Notes: generated by a model not told the origin, from the sequence alone. DNA of 9,706 nt from Pseudomonadota bacterium (GCA_029571495.1 JAKPSO010000738.1:1-9706); one strand, 5' to 3'; shown: positions 1 through 6,436, counted from the stretch's first letter. A program made the numbers and translations.

Positions 1-419
1 TCAGCGTTCGGGCCTTCGCCGCCCTCGCGACCATCGGCGCCGAGCGACTTAATTTCGAACGGTGCGTTGTTCGGACCGGGGCTCGAATATTTGTAGTCGT
101 TGCCCCACGGGTCTTTGATATTTTCTTTGCGGAAGTACGGACCGTTCCAGTTTGGAACGTTGCCGGGGTTCTTGATCAGCGCTTCGAGGCCCTCACCAGC
201 AGCCGGATAGCGGCCAATTTCGAGTTTGAACAAATCCAGCGCCTGCATCAATTGGCCCATTTCGGTCTTTGCTGCACCCGCACGGGCCGCTTCGCCTTGG
301 CCGATGAAGCGGGCGCCAATCGTCGCCGCCAACACGCCAATAATGACGATCACGGCCAACAGTTCCATCAGCGTGAAGCCGCTTTGTTGTTTCTTCGGTG
401 GGTTTGTTTTTTGTTTCAT
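1..419 (-). CDS. gspG: Type II secretion major pseudopilin GspG (C-terminus cut off)
   Basis: This encodes the major pseudopilin, which polymerises into the periplasmic pseudopilus that pushes folded substrates through the outer-membrane secretin. The ATG at 419 follows a GGAGA ribosome site (426-430) with 6-base spacing. A 14-residue basic leader ends in Gly, then the prepilin peptidase site G/FTLMELLAVIVIIGVLAA with Glu at mature position 5 and a hydrophobic helix of about 20 residues. The body carries GspG signatures: a LDLFKLEIGRYPAAGEGLEAL stretch, NWNGPYF, DPWGNDY and SLGADGREGGEG near the C-terminus, the calcium-binding loop region in this family. 139 residues are visible; by family comparison only a few C-terminal residues should be missing. 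The DPWG and GADG motifs make GspG far likelier than a type IV pilin. It follows gspE and gspF but is separated from gspF by 204 bases. Confidence 0.95.
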   Translation of the reverse strand, partial: MKQKTNPPKKQQSGFTLMELLAVIVIIGVLAATIGARFIGQGEAARAGAAKTEMGQLMQALDLFKLEIGRYPAAGEGLEALIKNPGNVPNWNGPYFRKENIKDPWGNDYKYSSPGPNNAPFEIKSLGADGREGGEGPNA

Positions 420-521
420 CGTGTATCTCCAGTGTCGGCCGTGAATCGTGGTTCTCGGTTGAAATTAGTAACTTTTTCTATCGAACGGCATTGTAATGGC
501 GGTTTTCGGCATTTTTTCGAC

Positions 522-533
522 TAAGTCGACTTA
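522..533. promoter_or_regulatory. 12-base perfect palindrome upstream of gspG
   Basis: TAAGTCGACTTA is its own reverse complement over all 12 bases. It lies about 100 bases upstream of the gspG start and 26 bases upstream of the possible TACAAT -10 box, a position compatible with a dimeric regulator's operator. No copy was noticed elsewhere in the window. A match to a known regulator is not claimed. Confidence 0.3.
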
Positions 534-537
534 ACAG

Positions 538-558
538 AAAAACAGCCTCAAACGGCCT
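538..558 (-). terminator. Weak terminator-like hairpin after gspF
   Basis: On the minus strand GGCC, a 6-base loop GTTTGA and GGCT form a 4-pair stem including one G-T pair, then G and a run of five T. It lies 65-85 bases beyond the gspF stop. The stem is short, so it would be at most a partial terminator lowering gspEF read-through into gspG. Confidence 0.3.
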
Positions 559-623
559 TTCAGAAGTCGGTAGCGCGCAAAAGTTGTAACGCAAACAACG
601 CGCACGCTAAGTGTGACCGCGCT

Positions 624-1865
624 CTAGCCATTAAATTCCGTCATTCCAAGCAAAGCGCTCATCAACGCGAAGACGATGCCGCCGACGACGACCGCTAGCG
701 TCAAAATCAGAATCGGCTCCATAAGGCCCAGCGCGCGTTTGAGCGCGGTGTTGACTTCGACGTCGTAAACCTCGGCGACCTTCAAAAGCATCTTGTCCAA
801 ACGACCGGTTTCCTCGCCCACGGCGACCATGTGCACGGCGAGTTTTGGGTACAAGCCCGTCTCCATGAGCGGTCGCGCGAAGCCTTGGCCTGCCTTGAGG
901 CGCACCAACACGCCGTCGAGCGAATTGGCGAGCGCTCTATTGTCCACGGTATCTTTAACGATAGTGAGTGCTGGCAGCAGGCTAACACCGTTGCCCAATA
1001 GTGTGCCCAAGGTGCGCGCCAGACGCGCAACTTCAATCTTGCTGAACAGGTCGCCGAGCACGGGCAGCGTGAGCTTGCGGCGATGCCAATTGAGCTGCCC
1101 TTGCGGCGAACGCAAACGCCCACGCACGAGGATGAAGATCGCGGCGATGGCGATGAGCAAAATCCAGCCATCGCTTCGGAGCCAGTGCGAAATCGCGAGG
1201 AGGTTTTCAGTCGCGGGCGGCAGCGCTTTGCCGAATTGCTTGAACGTGGTCTCGAATTTCGGCACCACGAAAAAGATCATCGTGAACACTGCGCCGATGG
1301 CAACGCACACGAGCACAACCGGGTAAATCAGTGCCGATTGCACGCTGGACCGAAGCTCGGCGCTGCGCTCCTGAAACTCGGAAATGCGCTCGAGCACGGG
1401 GCCGAGCGTGCCGCTGGCTTCGCCAGCGCGAACCATGTTGATGAACAGGCGATCAAACGTTTTCGGGTGCTCGGCGAGCGCTTGCGAGAGGGCCTTACCA
1501 CTGCGCACGCGATCTCGCAGCTCTTGCAAGAGCGAGGCCATCGGGCCGGTGTCGGCGAGGCCGACCAAAAGTTCAAACGCGCGATCAAGCGGCAGCCCGG
1601 CGCCGATCAAGTTCGCGAGGTCGCGCGTGAACGCAATGACTTGTTCGCGCTTAACTTTGCGCGACGCGAACAGACGACCAAACAAACTCGAACTCGCGCG
1701 TTTTTCGTGCGAGGCCATCGCCGCTGCGGCCGCGGTTTGCATGCGCAGCAGGATGAGGCCTTGGTCGCGAACGCGTTCGACCGCTTCGGCTTCGTTGGCC
1801 GCTTCGATCTGCGCGGAGACGGGCTCGCCAGTCGGGCGGACTGCTTCAAATGCGTAGAGCGCCAC
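624..1865 (-). CDS. gspF: Type II secretion inner-membrane platform protein GspF
   Basis: GspF is the polytopic inner-membrane platform protein of the type II secretion system; it contacts the GspE ATPase and is thought to couple its motion to pseudopilus assembly. The 413-residue product has the usual length. Its N-terminus (MALYAFEAVRPTGEPV) matches the family's short cytoplasmic domain, followed by two T2SF domains at about 78-200 and 281-403. Hydrophobic segments are visible near 175-200, near 230-250 and at the C-terminus (LILTLAVVVGGIVFALMSAL). The start codon is GTG, supported by GGAAGG 7 bases upstream and by the N-terminal match. Only 3 bases separate it from the gspE stop, so the two are surely co-transcribed and probably translationally coupled. 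PilC of type IV pili is homologous, but the gspG neighbour favours GspF. Confidence 0.95.
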   Translation of the reverse strand: MALYAFEAVRPTGEPVSAQIEAANEAEAVERVRDQGLILLRMQTAAAAAMASHEKRASSSLFGRLFASRKVKREQVIAFTRDLANLIGAGLPLDRAFELLVGLADTGPMASLLQELRDRVRSGKALSQALAEHPKTFDRLFINMVRAGEASGTLGPVLERISEFQERSAELRSSVQSALIYPVVLVCVAIGAVFTMIFFVVPKFETTFKQFGKALPPATENLLAISHWLRSDGWILLIAIAAIFILVRGRLRSPQGQLNWHRRKLTLPVLGDLFSKIEVARLARTLGTLLGNGVSLLPALTIVKDTVDNRALANSLDGVLVRLKAGQGFARPLMETGLYPKLAVHMVAVGEETGRLDKMLLKVAEVYDVEVNTALKRALGLMEPILILTLAVVVGGIVFALMSALLGMTEFNG

Positions 1866-1868
1866 CGC

Positions 1869-3662
1869 TTAGCCTTCCCGCGTCGCGCGAAGCACTTCTT
1901 CGATGGTCGTCGTGCCGGCGGCGACTTTGCGGAGGCCGTCGTCATACATAGGCAGCATGCCCTCGGCGAGTGCAGCGCGGCGCAGTTCGCTTGCATTGGC
2001 CTTTTGCATGATGAGTCGACGAATCGGTTCGGTCAGCGGCATCATCTCGGCGATACATTGGCGGCCGGTGAAGCCGGTGTTGCCACAATGCGTGCAGCCG
2101 ATGGCTTTGTAGACGACCGGGCGCGGATCGGCGATGACGCGATTCAAGCCAATTTCTTTAGCGACGTCGGCGTCCATCGTGTGCGCTTCGCGGCAGTGCG
2201 GGCACAACGTGCGCACGAGGCGCTGCGCGAGCACGCCGACGAGCGTGCTGGTGAGCAAGTAGTCGTCAACGCCCATGTCCATCAAGCGGTTCACCGTGGC
2301 GGGCGCGTCGTTGGTGTGCAGCGTGGAGAGCACTAGGTGGCCCGTGAGCGCGGCTTGCACGGCGATTTCGGCGGTCTCCAAATCGCGAATTTCGCCGATC
2401 ATGATGATGTCTGGATCTTGCCGGACGATCGAGCGCAGTGCGTTGGCGAAAGTCAGGTCGATTTGCGGTTTGACCTGAATCTGATTGATCCCGGCCATTT
2501 GATACTCGACCGGATCTTCGACCGTCAGAATTTTGACGTCGGGCTGATTGAGTTCATCCAGCGCGGTGTAGAGCGTCGTCGTCTTACCGCTACCCGTTGG
2601 GCCGGTGACGAGCAAAATGCCGTTGGGCTGTGCGAGCGCTTCTTTGAACTTCGCGAGAATGTCCGGCGCGAAGCCCAGTTTTTCGAAGTTCAGCTGCACG
2701 CCGCCTTTGTCGAGAATACGCATCACGACGCTCTCGCCATGCATCGTCGGCACTGTGGAGACGCGAAGGTCAATGTCTTTGCCTTGCAAGCGCAAACGAA
2801 TGCGGCCGTCTTGCGGCAGGCGCCGCTCGGCGATGTCGAGGTTAGCCATGATTTTGATGCGCGAAATCACGGCCGCGGCGAGACGCTTTGGCGGCGATTC
2901 AATTTCGTGCAGCACGCCGTCGATGCGATAGCGCACGATCAGCCGGTTTTCGAACGGTTCGACGTGAATGTCGGACGCGCGACCATCGAGCGCGTTGGTG
3001 ATGATGAGGCTCACGAGCCGAATCACCGGCGCTTCGGAGGCCAAATCTTTCAGTTGCTGAACATCGTCGCCGAGCGCGTCGGCATCGAGGCGCGCTTCGA
3101 GATCGCCTTCGGTAAGTTGCCCGACGGCCGTGCGGCCACCGCCGTAAAGGCGTTCAATCGCGGCGTCGATGTCGGTGCCGACAGCAACGACGCGATGGAC
3201 CGTGCGGTTGGTGACGAGCTCGAACGAGTGACGCACGAACTCATCCGACGGATCGGCCACGGCAAGCGTGAGCGAGTCTTCGTCTTCTTCGATCGGCAAG
3301 GCGCGTGCGTCGCGCAGGAAACGCGCGGAGATGCGCTCTTCGAGAATCGGCATTTCGGGGAAGGCGGACGTTTCTGCAAACGGCAACCCGGACTGATCGG
3401 CGAGCGCCTGTGCGATATCGCGTGCGGAGACGATGCCCAACGTCGCGAGTAGATTGCCGAGTTTGTCGGGGCGGGCGGACGCGGCTTGTAGGCGCAGCGC
3501 GCGCTCGAGCTCGGCCTCAATGATCTTGCCTTTTTCGAGCAGGATCGCGCCGAGTTTGCGGTGCGGTCTTGGGGCGGCAGGGGCCGAAGGCGCGCCCTGC
3601 GCTCCTGCTCTTTGCACTTCTGCGATTTCCACCAAGGCCACCCCGTCTTTGTTCGTCGTCAA
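1869..3662 (-). CDS. gspE: Type II secretion ATPase GspE
   Basis: GspE is the cytoplasmic hexameric ATPase that powers pseudopilus growth. Residues about 36-180 form the N-terminal T2SSE_N/MshEN-type region (KLGAILLEKG, then a second repeat KLGNLLATLGIV). The catalytic core carries the Walker A motif GPTGSGKTTT at 354-363, an Asp box near TVEDPVEY, Walker B DPDIIMIGEIRD at 416-427 and the His box LSTLHTNDAPATVNRL. The zinc-binding cysteine pairs are C487/C490 and C523/C526. At 597 residues it is longer than many GspE (about 500), mainly from an Ala/Pro-rich N-terminal stretch. The start is uncertain: the longest frame begins with TTG at 3662, which lacks a spaced ribosome site, and GTG or TTG codons within the first 11 residues are alternatives. 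It is the first gene of its transcription unit, as in xps-type clusters that begin with the E gene. PilB is the main alternative; gspF and gspG beside it argue against that. Confidence 0.95.
   Translation of the reverse strand: MTTNKDGVALVEIAEVQRAGAQGAPSAPAAPRPHRKLGAILLEKGKIIEAELERALRLQAASARPDKLGNLLATLGIVSARDIAQALADQSGLPFAETSAFPEMPILEERISARFLRDARALPIEEDEDSLTLAVADPSDEFVRHSFELVTNRTVHRVVAVGTDIDAAIERLYGGGRTAVGQLTEGDLEARLDADALGDDVQQLKDLASEAPVIRLVSLIITNALDGRASDIHVEPFENRLIVRYRIDGVLHEIESPPKRLAAAVISRIKIMANLDIAERRLPQDGRIRLRLQGKDIDLRVSTVPTMHGESVVMRILDKGGVQLNFEKLGFAPDILAKFKEALAQPNGILLVTGPTGSGKTTTLYTALDELNQPDVKILTVEDPVEYQMAGINQIQVKPQIDLTFANALRSIVRQDPDIIMIGEIRDLETAEIAVQAALTGHLVLSTLHTNDAPATVNRLMDMGVDDYLLTSTLVGVLAQRLVRTLCPHCREAHTMDADVAKEIGLNRVIADPRPVVYKAIGCTHCGNTGFTGRQCIAEMMPLTEPIRRLIMQKANASELRRAALAEGMLPMYDDGLRKVAAGTTTIEEVLRATREG
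1873..1878 (-). promoter_or_regulatory. gspF ribosome binding site (GTG start)
   Basis: GGAAGG on the minus strand, 7 bases before the GTG at 1865 and inside the last codons of gspE. It supports the non-ATG start of gspF. Confidence 0.65.
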
Positions 3663-3712
3663 CCTATGATTCTAGTTTGGCGAAGAGGTTCAACGAGCGC
3701 AAGGAGACACCG

Positions 3713-3733
3713 AAAAAATCTCTGCCGAGGCAG
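3713..3733 (-). terminator. Short hairpin plus T-run upstream of gspE
   Basis: Minus strand: CTGCC, TC, GGCAG (more realistically a 4-pair stem with a CTCG tetraloop), then AGA and six T. It lies 51-71 bases upstream of the gspE start. It could stop minus-strand read-through from ctaB and antisense to rubredoxin, or act in the gspE leader. The stem is short, so this is tentative. Confidence 0.3.
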
Positions 3734-3773
3734 CGCGCCTTGAGTTGGGATGAAGCGCGAGACGAAAAGCAGA

Positions 3774-3791
3774 GCAATAGCACGCTATTGC
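3774..3791. promoter_or_regulatory. 7+7 inverted repeat between gspE and the rubredoxin gene
   Basis: GCAATAG, spacer CACG, CTATTGC is a perfect 7-base inverted repeat with a 4-base centre. It sits in the divergent intergenic region (3663-3908), which otherwise shows no gene. It could be an operator or an RNA hairpin; no regulator is suggested by the sequence alone. Confidence 0.3.
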
Positions 3792-3846
3792 GAGCATTTT
3801 CGACGAAGCGGTTCGCCCAAATCAAGGATGCGATGCTCGCAGGGAT

Positions 3847-3873
3847 TTGTTCAGCGTCTCCTTCACCTACAAT
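3847..3873 (+). promoter_or_regulatory. Possible sigma70-type promoter for the rubredoxin gene
   Basis: TTGTTC at 3847-3852 and TACAAT at 3868-3873 are separated by 15 bases. The -10 matches the consensus at 5 of 6 positions; the -35 is weak and the spacing short. It would give a leader of roughly 30 bases before the ATG at 3909. Confidence 0.4.
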
Positions 3874-3908
3874 CGCGCGGTTTCCTCGACTTTCCTCTCG
3901 AACGCGTT

Positions 3909-4073
3909 ATGAAAAAGTACATGTGCCTGATTTGCGGTTGGATCTACGACGAAGCCGCGGGTTGCCCCGAAGATGGCATCGCAGCGGGCACGAAGTGGGA
4001 CGACGTTCCGATGAACTGGACGTGCCCCGAGTGCGGAGCGCGCAAGGACGACTTCGAGATGGTGGAGCTTTAG
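3909..4073 (+). CDS. Rubredoxin
   Basis: This is a small cytoplasmic iron-sulfur electron carrier binding one Fe through four cysteines. The 54-residue product MKKYMCLICGWIYDEAAG... is full length for the family. The ligands are C6/C9 (CLIC) and C39/C42 (CPEC), with the conserved aromatic residues Y4, Y13, W37 and F49 and the GIAAGTKWDDVP segment. An extra cysteine, C19, is not a family ligand. The frame is open upstream to an ATG at 3750, but the rubredoxin fold starts at 3909 and the upstream residues look like noncoding translation. No clear Shine-Dalgarno sequence precedes 3909. It stands alone on the plus strand between secretion genes and the oxidase cluster. Redox partner unknown: rubredoxins serve alkane hydroxylases, oxygen or peroxide reduction and other oxidoreductases, and none of these is in the window. 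Confidence 0.96.
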   Translation: MKKYMCLICGWIYDEAAGCPEDGIAAGTKWDDVPMNWTCPECGARKDDFEMVEL

Positions 4074-4190
4074 GCGCCGCGCTCGCGCATCTGTAACCGC
4101 ACGTGTTGGCTTTTTCGGTGTAACGGCCGCCACGTATGCTCTTTAGGGCCAAGAGGCGAATTGTCGACTTCTCGCAAAATCGCGCGTAAT

Positions 4191-4212
4191 CGGCTTATCA
4201 GCGGCCGTTTTT
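4191..4212 (+). terminator. Weak terminator candidate after the rubredoxin gene
   Basis: CGGC, a 9-base loop, GCCG and then five T on the plus strand, 118 bases after the rubredoxin stop. The 4-pair stem is modest. Directly beside it, TTTTT-AC-AAAAA (4208-4219) forms a separate small inverted repeat, which on the minus strand lies just after the ctaB stop. A role for both convergent genes is possible but unproven. Confidence 0.3.
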
Positions 4213-4230
4213 ACAAAAAAGCTGTTGCGG

Positions 4231-5124
4231 CTATTTCAGGTAGTGATCCAGCAGCAGTGCCGCAAACAGCACGGCAAGGTAGGTCACCGAAAAGCGAAAC
4301 ACGGCGCGCGATTTTTGGTCGGTGTAATTTTTTCGCAACTGCCACACCAACTGAATGAAGCGTAACCCGAGCACCAGCGCTGCGACGCCGTAGATCGCGC
4401 CGCTCATGCGAATCGCCACGGGTAGCAGCGACACTGCGAGCAGCAGGAATGTGTAGAGCAGCATGTGCAACAGCGTGAAGTCGCGGCCATGCGTAACGGG
4501 CAGCATAGGTAGGCCCGATTTTTCGTAGTCTTCTTGCCGGTACAGCGCGAGCGCCCAGAAGTGCGGCGGTGTCCACGCGAAGATGATGAGGAAAAGCAGC
4601 AGCGGCGCGGCGGAGACGTCATTGGCTACGGCGGTCCAGCCCAAAATTGGTGGCATGGCGCCCGCCGCCCCACCAATGACGATGTTTTGCGGTGTGTTGG
4701 GCTTCAAGTACAGTGTGTAAATGAACGCATAGCCGAAGAACGTTCCCAGCGTCAGCCCCCAGGTCAGCACATTGGTGGTGACGATCAACACAGCGCTGCC
4801 AATCGCACCGAGCACCAGCGCAAAGGCGACGATTTGCGCGGTGGACAAGGTGCCCTGCGCGGACGGTCGCCAATTGGTGCGCTTCATACGCGAATCGACC
4901 GCCGCTTCGAGCAGACAATTCATAGCAAAGCTCGCGCCCGCCAGTAACGCAATGCCGACGCATCCGCCCACGATCACGCTCATTGGCGGCAGCTGTGTGT
5001 CCACCAACAACATGCCGATGAACGACGTAAAGACCGCGAGCAGCGTCACACGCGGCTTGGTGACGACCCAGTAGTCGCGCCAGCGCGAAGAAGTCGACGG
5101 TTGTTGAAGCTCAGAGGATCCCAC
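4231..5124 (-). CDS. ctaB: Protoheme IX farnesyltransferase (heme O synthase)
   Basis: CtaB is an inner-membrane prenyltransferase of the UbiA family that transfers a farnesyl group from farnesyl diphosphate to heme B, giving heme O, the precursor of heme A. The 297-residue length is typical, with about nine hydrophobic segments. The first prenyl-diphosphate motif is N69-x3-E73-x3-D77 followed by RMKRTNWRP; Glu replaces Asp as in many beta- and gammaproteobacterial CtaB proteins. Further marks are LKPNTPQNIVIGGAAGAMPP and FAWTPPHFWALAL. The start is GTG at 5124, preceded 6 bases upstream by GGGTAGGG, which overlaps the stop codon of the upstream gene; only 8 bases separate the two frames. This points to one transcript with SURF1 and the CxxxC gene. 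The usual adjacent ctaA is absent. Confidence 0.96.
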   Translation of the reverse strand: MGSSELQQPSTSSRWRDYWVVTKPRVTLLAVFTSFIGMLLVDTQLPPMSVIVGGCVGIALLAGASFAMNCLLEAAVDSRMKRTNWRPSAQGTLSTAQIVAFALVLGAIGSAVLIVTTNVLTWGLTLGTFFGYAFIYTLYLKPNTPQNIVIGGAAGAMPPILGWTAVANDVSAAPLLLFLIIFAWTPPHFWALALYRQEDYEKSGLPMLPVTHGRDFTLLHMLLYTFLLLAVSLLPVAIRMSGAIYGVAALVLGLRFIQLVWQLRKNYTDQKSRAVFRFSVTYLAVLFAALLLDHYLK

Positions 5125-5130
5125 GCGGCG

Positions 5131-5138
5131 CCCTACCC
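5131..5138 (-). promoter_or_regulatory. ctaB ribosome binding site (GTG start)
   Basis: GGGTAGGG on the minus strand, 6 bases before the GTG at 5124. It contains the TAG stop of the preceding gene, which suggests translational coupling. Confidence 0.55.
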
Positions 5139-5669
5139 GATCCTTGAGGCGCGAAGTAAGCGCGCGAGGTCGTTGTGAAGTTTTTTGATGTCGGGGCTGC
5201 GCGACCAGAGGATGACTTGATTGCCGATTGGGTCAATCAAGAGTACGCCGCGGTCGAGCTGAGCGCGCCAGTCGGTGGGCACTTGTGACGCCCCTGTTGG
5301 AAGCACAATCACGTCGGGATTGGCAGCTGTGACGTCCGCAGGCAATTTGTCGTTCGCGACAACGACGCGCAGCACCCTGTCTTTGTCGCGGCCGAGCATG
5401 GTTCGCGCTTGACGCGTGGAATAGAGAAGATCCTCGCAGGGCTTGCCACAGGCATCGGGAAACATCAGGACCATCCGCCATTTGGCCTTTGGCGACTCGG
5501 GAGTGGTTTCGCCAGGGATGGTCACTTGCGTGAGCGGTCGCGTCGGAAGGAGTTCGCCGTAACTGTTACCGCCAGAGGGTTTGACGAAGTAGTACGCAAT
5601 CCATGCCGACACAAATGGCGCGGCACACACCACCGCGACGAGCAGGATCATTTTGTTCGTGGATTTCAA
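5133..5669 (-). CDS. Membrane-anchored CxxxC (SCO-like?) protein of the cox cluster
   Basis: Exact function unknown; probably a cytochrome oxidase assembly factor by position. With a TTG start at 5669 the product has 178 residues: a short basic N-terminus, one membrane anchor at about 7-29, a Pro/Thr-rich linker, and a periplasmic domain that reads like a thioredoxin-type fold. Strand WRMVLMFPDAC leads into C74-GKP-C78, the CxxxC spacing of SCO1/SenC copper proteins, and GVLLIDPIGNQVILW near the C-terminus resembles the SCO/thioredoxin strand pair. The SCO histidine ligand is not evident: the only histidine is H165, in a C-terminal helix. The TTG overlaps the SURF1 stop by 4 bases and has AGGA 6 bases upstream, which decides the start; an ATG at 5651 (172 residues) lacks such a site, and the frame extends open to 5738 inside SURF1. 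Small hypothetical proteins occupy this slot in many proteobacterial cox clusters. Confidence 0.8.
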   Translation of the reverse strand: MKSTNKMILLVAVVCAAPFVSAWIAYYFVKPSGGNSYGELLPTRPLTQVTIPGETTPESPKAKWRMVLMFPDACGKPCEDLLYSTRQARTMLGRDKDRVLRVVVANDKLPADVTAANPDVIVLPTGASQVPTDWRAQLDRGVLLIDPIGNQVILWSRSPDIKKLHNDLARLLRASRIG

Positions 5670-6424
5670 GCGACGTCCTGTTTTCGAAAGCTGAGTACAA
5701 AAAAGATGATGATGGCGAGTGCAGCGAACGCGTACCACTGTACTTGGTATGCGATATTTTTCTCGAAGTTGGCACCCGGTGCGGCGCGCGCGGCGCCGGT
5801 AAACCCCGGACCACCGACCTGTTCGAGAATGTACGGTTCAAGCGACAGTCCGATTTGTTTCGACAGTTCGTCGATATTGACGTAGTTCAGCCGATTTATT
5901 GAGTTGCCATTCGCGAGCGTGCCGGGATTTCGCGATGGCGGTTGGTTCACCTGGGCGCTGATTTGTACTTCGCCTGCGGGAGTATCCGCTGTGGGCAATT
6001 TCGCATGATCCGGCGGCGCCAGCACCCACCCTCGATCAACGAGGACGTTGCGGGTCGGCCCAGTTTCGTTCGATGTGCGAAACAGTTGCAGCAGGGCGTA
6101 GCCAGCCTTTCCTTCATGAATTCGGTTGTCGACGAAAAACAACTTGTCATCGACGAATCGACCCGCGAGCGAGACTTTTCGGTAGCGAAGTGCTGTTGCC
6201 GGTTGTTCGGCACTGAATAGCACTCGCGGAGTGATTGCGGCGCTGTTGATAGCGGCATCGAGTTGCGCTTGTTGCGATTGTTTGTAGGCGGCGCGGTCGC
6301 CCTGCCAATTGCCAAGGCGAATAGTGACCGCCACGAAGGCGAGCGCCAGCACCGCCGCCCACCATTTTGGGCGGAAGCGTCGTTGCGGCGGCGGTCGCGT
6401 TTCTGTCGGCAAGGAAGTTGGCAA
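5666..6424 (-). CDS. surf1: SURF1 family cytochrome oxidase assembly protein
   Basis: SURF1 is an inner-membrane protein that assists heme a binding and insertion into oxidase subunit I. The 252-residue product shows the typical two-helix layout: a first membrane segment at about 21-38 ending in LGNWQ (37-41), a large periplasmic domain, and a second segment at about 231-247 preceded by QVQWYAF (227-233). Other family marks are DNRIHEGKAGYALL (99-112) and VLVDRGWV (127-134). The start is TTG at 6424 with AAAGAG 6 bases upstream; no ATG lies near the expected N-terminus. It overlaps the next gene by 4 bases (5666-5669). It begins only 23 bases from the divergent two-helix gene, so any promoter must lie in that gap or within the neighbour's coding sequence; no convincing one was seen. 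Confidence 0.93.
   Translation of the reverse strand: MPTSLPTETRPPPQRRFRPKWWAAVLALAFVAVTIRLGNWQGDRAAYKQSQQAQLDAAINSAAITPRVLFSAEQPATALRYRKVSLAGRFVDDKLFFVDNRIHEGKAGYALLQLFRTSNETGPTRNVLVDRGWVLAPPDHAKLPTADTPAGEVQISAQVNQPPSRNPGTLANGNSINRLNYVNIDELSKQIGLSLEPYILEQVGGPGFTGAARAAPGANFEKNIAYQVQWYAFAALAIIIFFVLSFRKQDVA
5676..5679 (-). promoter_or_regulatory. Ribosome binding site deciding the TTG start at 5669
   Basis: AGGA on the minus strand, 6 bases before the TTG and inside the end of SURF1. The TTG shares TTGA with the SURF1 TGA stop, a common coupled-gene arrangement. Confidence 0.6.
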
Positions 6425-6430
6425 CGTCGG

Positions 6431-6436
6431 CTCTTT
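6431..6436 (-). promoter_or_regulatory. SURF1 ribosome binding site (TTG start)
   Basis: AAAGAG on the minus strand, 6 bases before the TTG at 6424. It supports the non-ATG start in the absence of an ATG nearby. Confidence 0.5.

Larger units (their letters stand above)
420..623. other. Long gspF-gspG intergenic region
   Basis: 204 bases without a recognisable gene lie between the gspF stop and the gspG start. This is long compared with the 3-base gspE-gspF junction. Read on the minus strand it holds, in order, a weak hairpin followed by a T-run, a 12-base perfect palindrome, a TACAAT hexamer (plus-strand ATTGTA at 490-495) that could be a -10 box, and the gspG ribosome site. No good -35 partner is visible 16-18 bases upstream of the TACAAT, so a separate gspG promoter is an inference. 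Confidence 0.45.

Noticed and set aside
1083..3452. Two consecutive long plus-strand open frames in the same phase (1083-2336 and 2337-3452) antisense to gspF and gspE.
   Set aside because: Their translations are His/Arg/Ala-rich without family features, and they lie wholly opposite two well-conserved genes; codon bias in GC-rich coding sequence produces such antisense frames.
1..3662. Type IV pilus assembly (pilB, pilC, pilA) as an alternative reading.
   Set aside because: The pseudopilin has GspG-specific motifs (DPWGNDY and SLGADGREGGEG) and the gene order E-F-G fits type II secretion.
3750..3908. In-frame extension upstream of the rubredoxin gene giving a 107-residue protein.
   Set aside because: The rubredoxin fold is complete from 3909; the added residues are basic and unstructured, and the candidate promoter lies within this stretch.
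4161..4358. 65-codon plus-strand open frame after the rubredoxin gene.
   Set aside because: It runs into the 3' end of ctaB on the opposite strand, lacks a ribosome site and has no recognisable features.
5670..5738. Longer N-terminus for the CxxxC protein, starting inside SURF1.
   Set aside because: The TTG at 5669 has a well-placed AGGA and the usual 4-base stop-start overlap; the extra residues precede a clear signal-anchor start.
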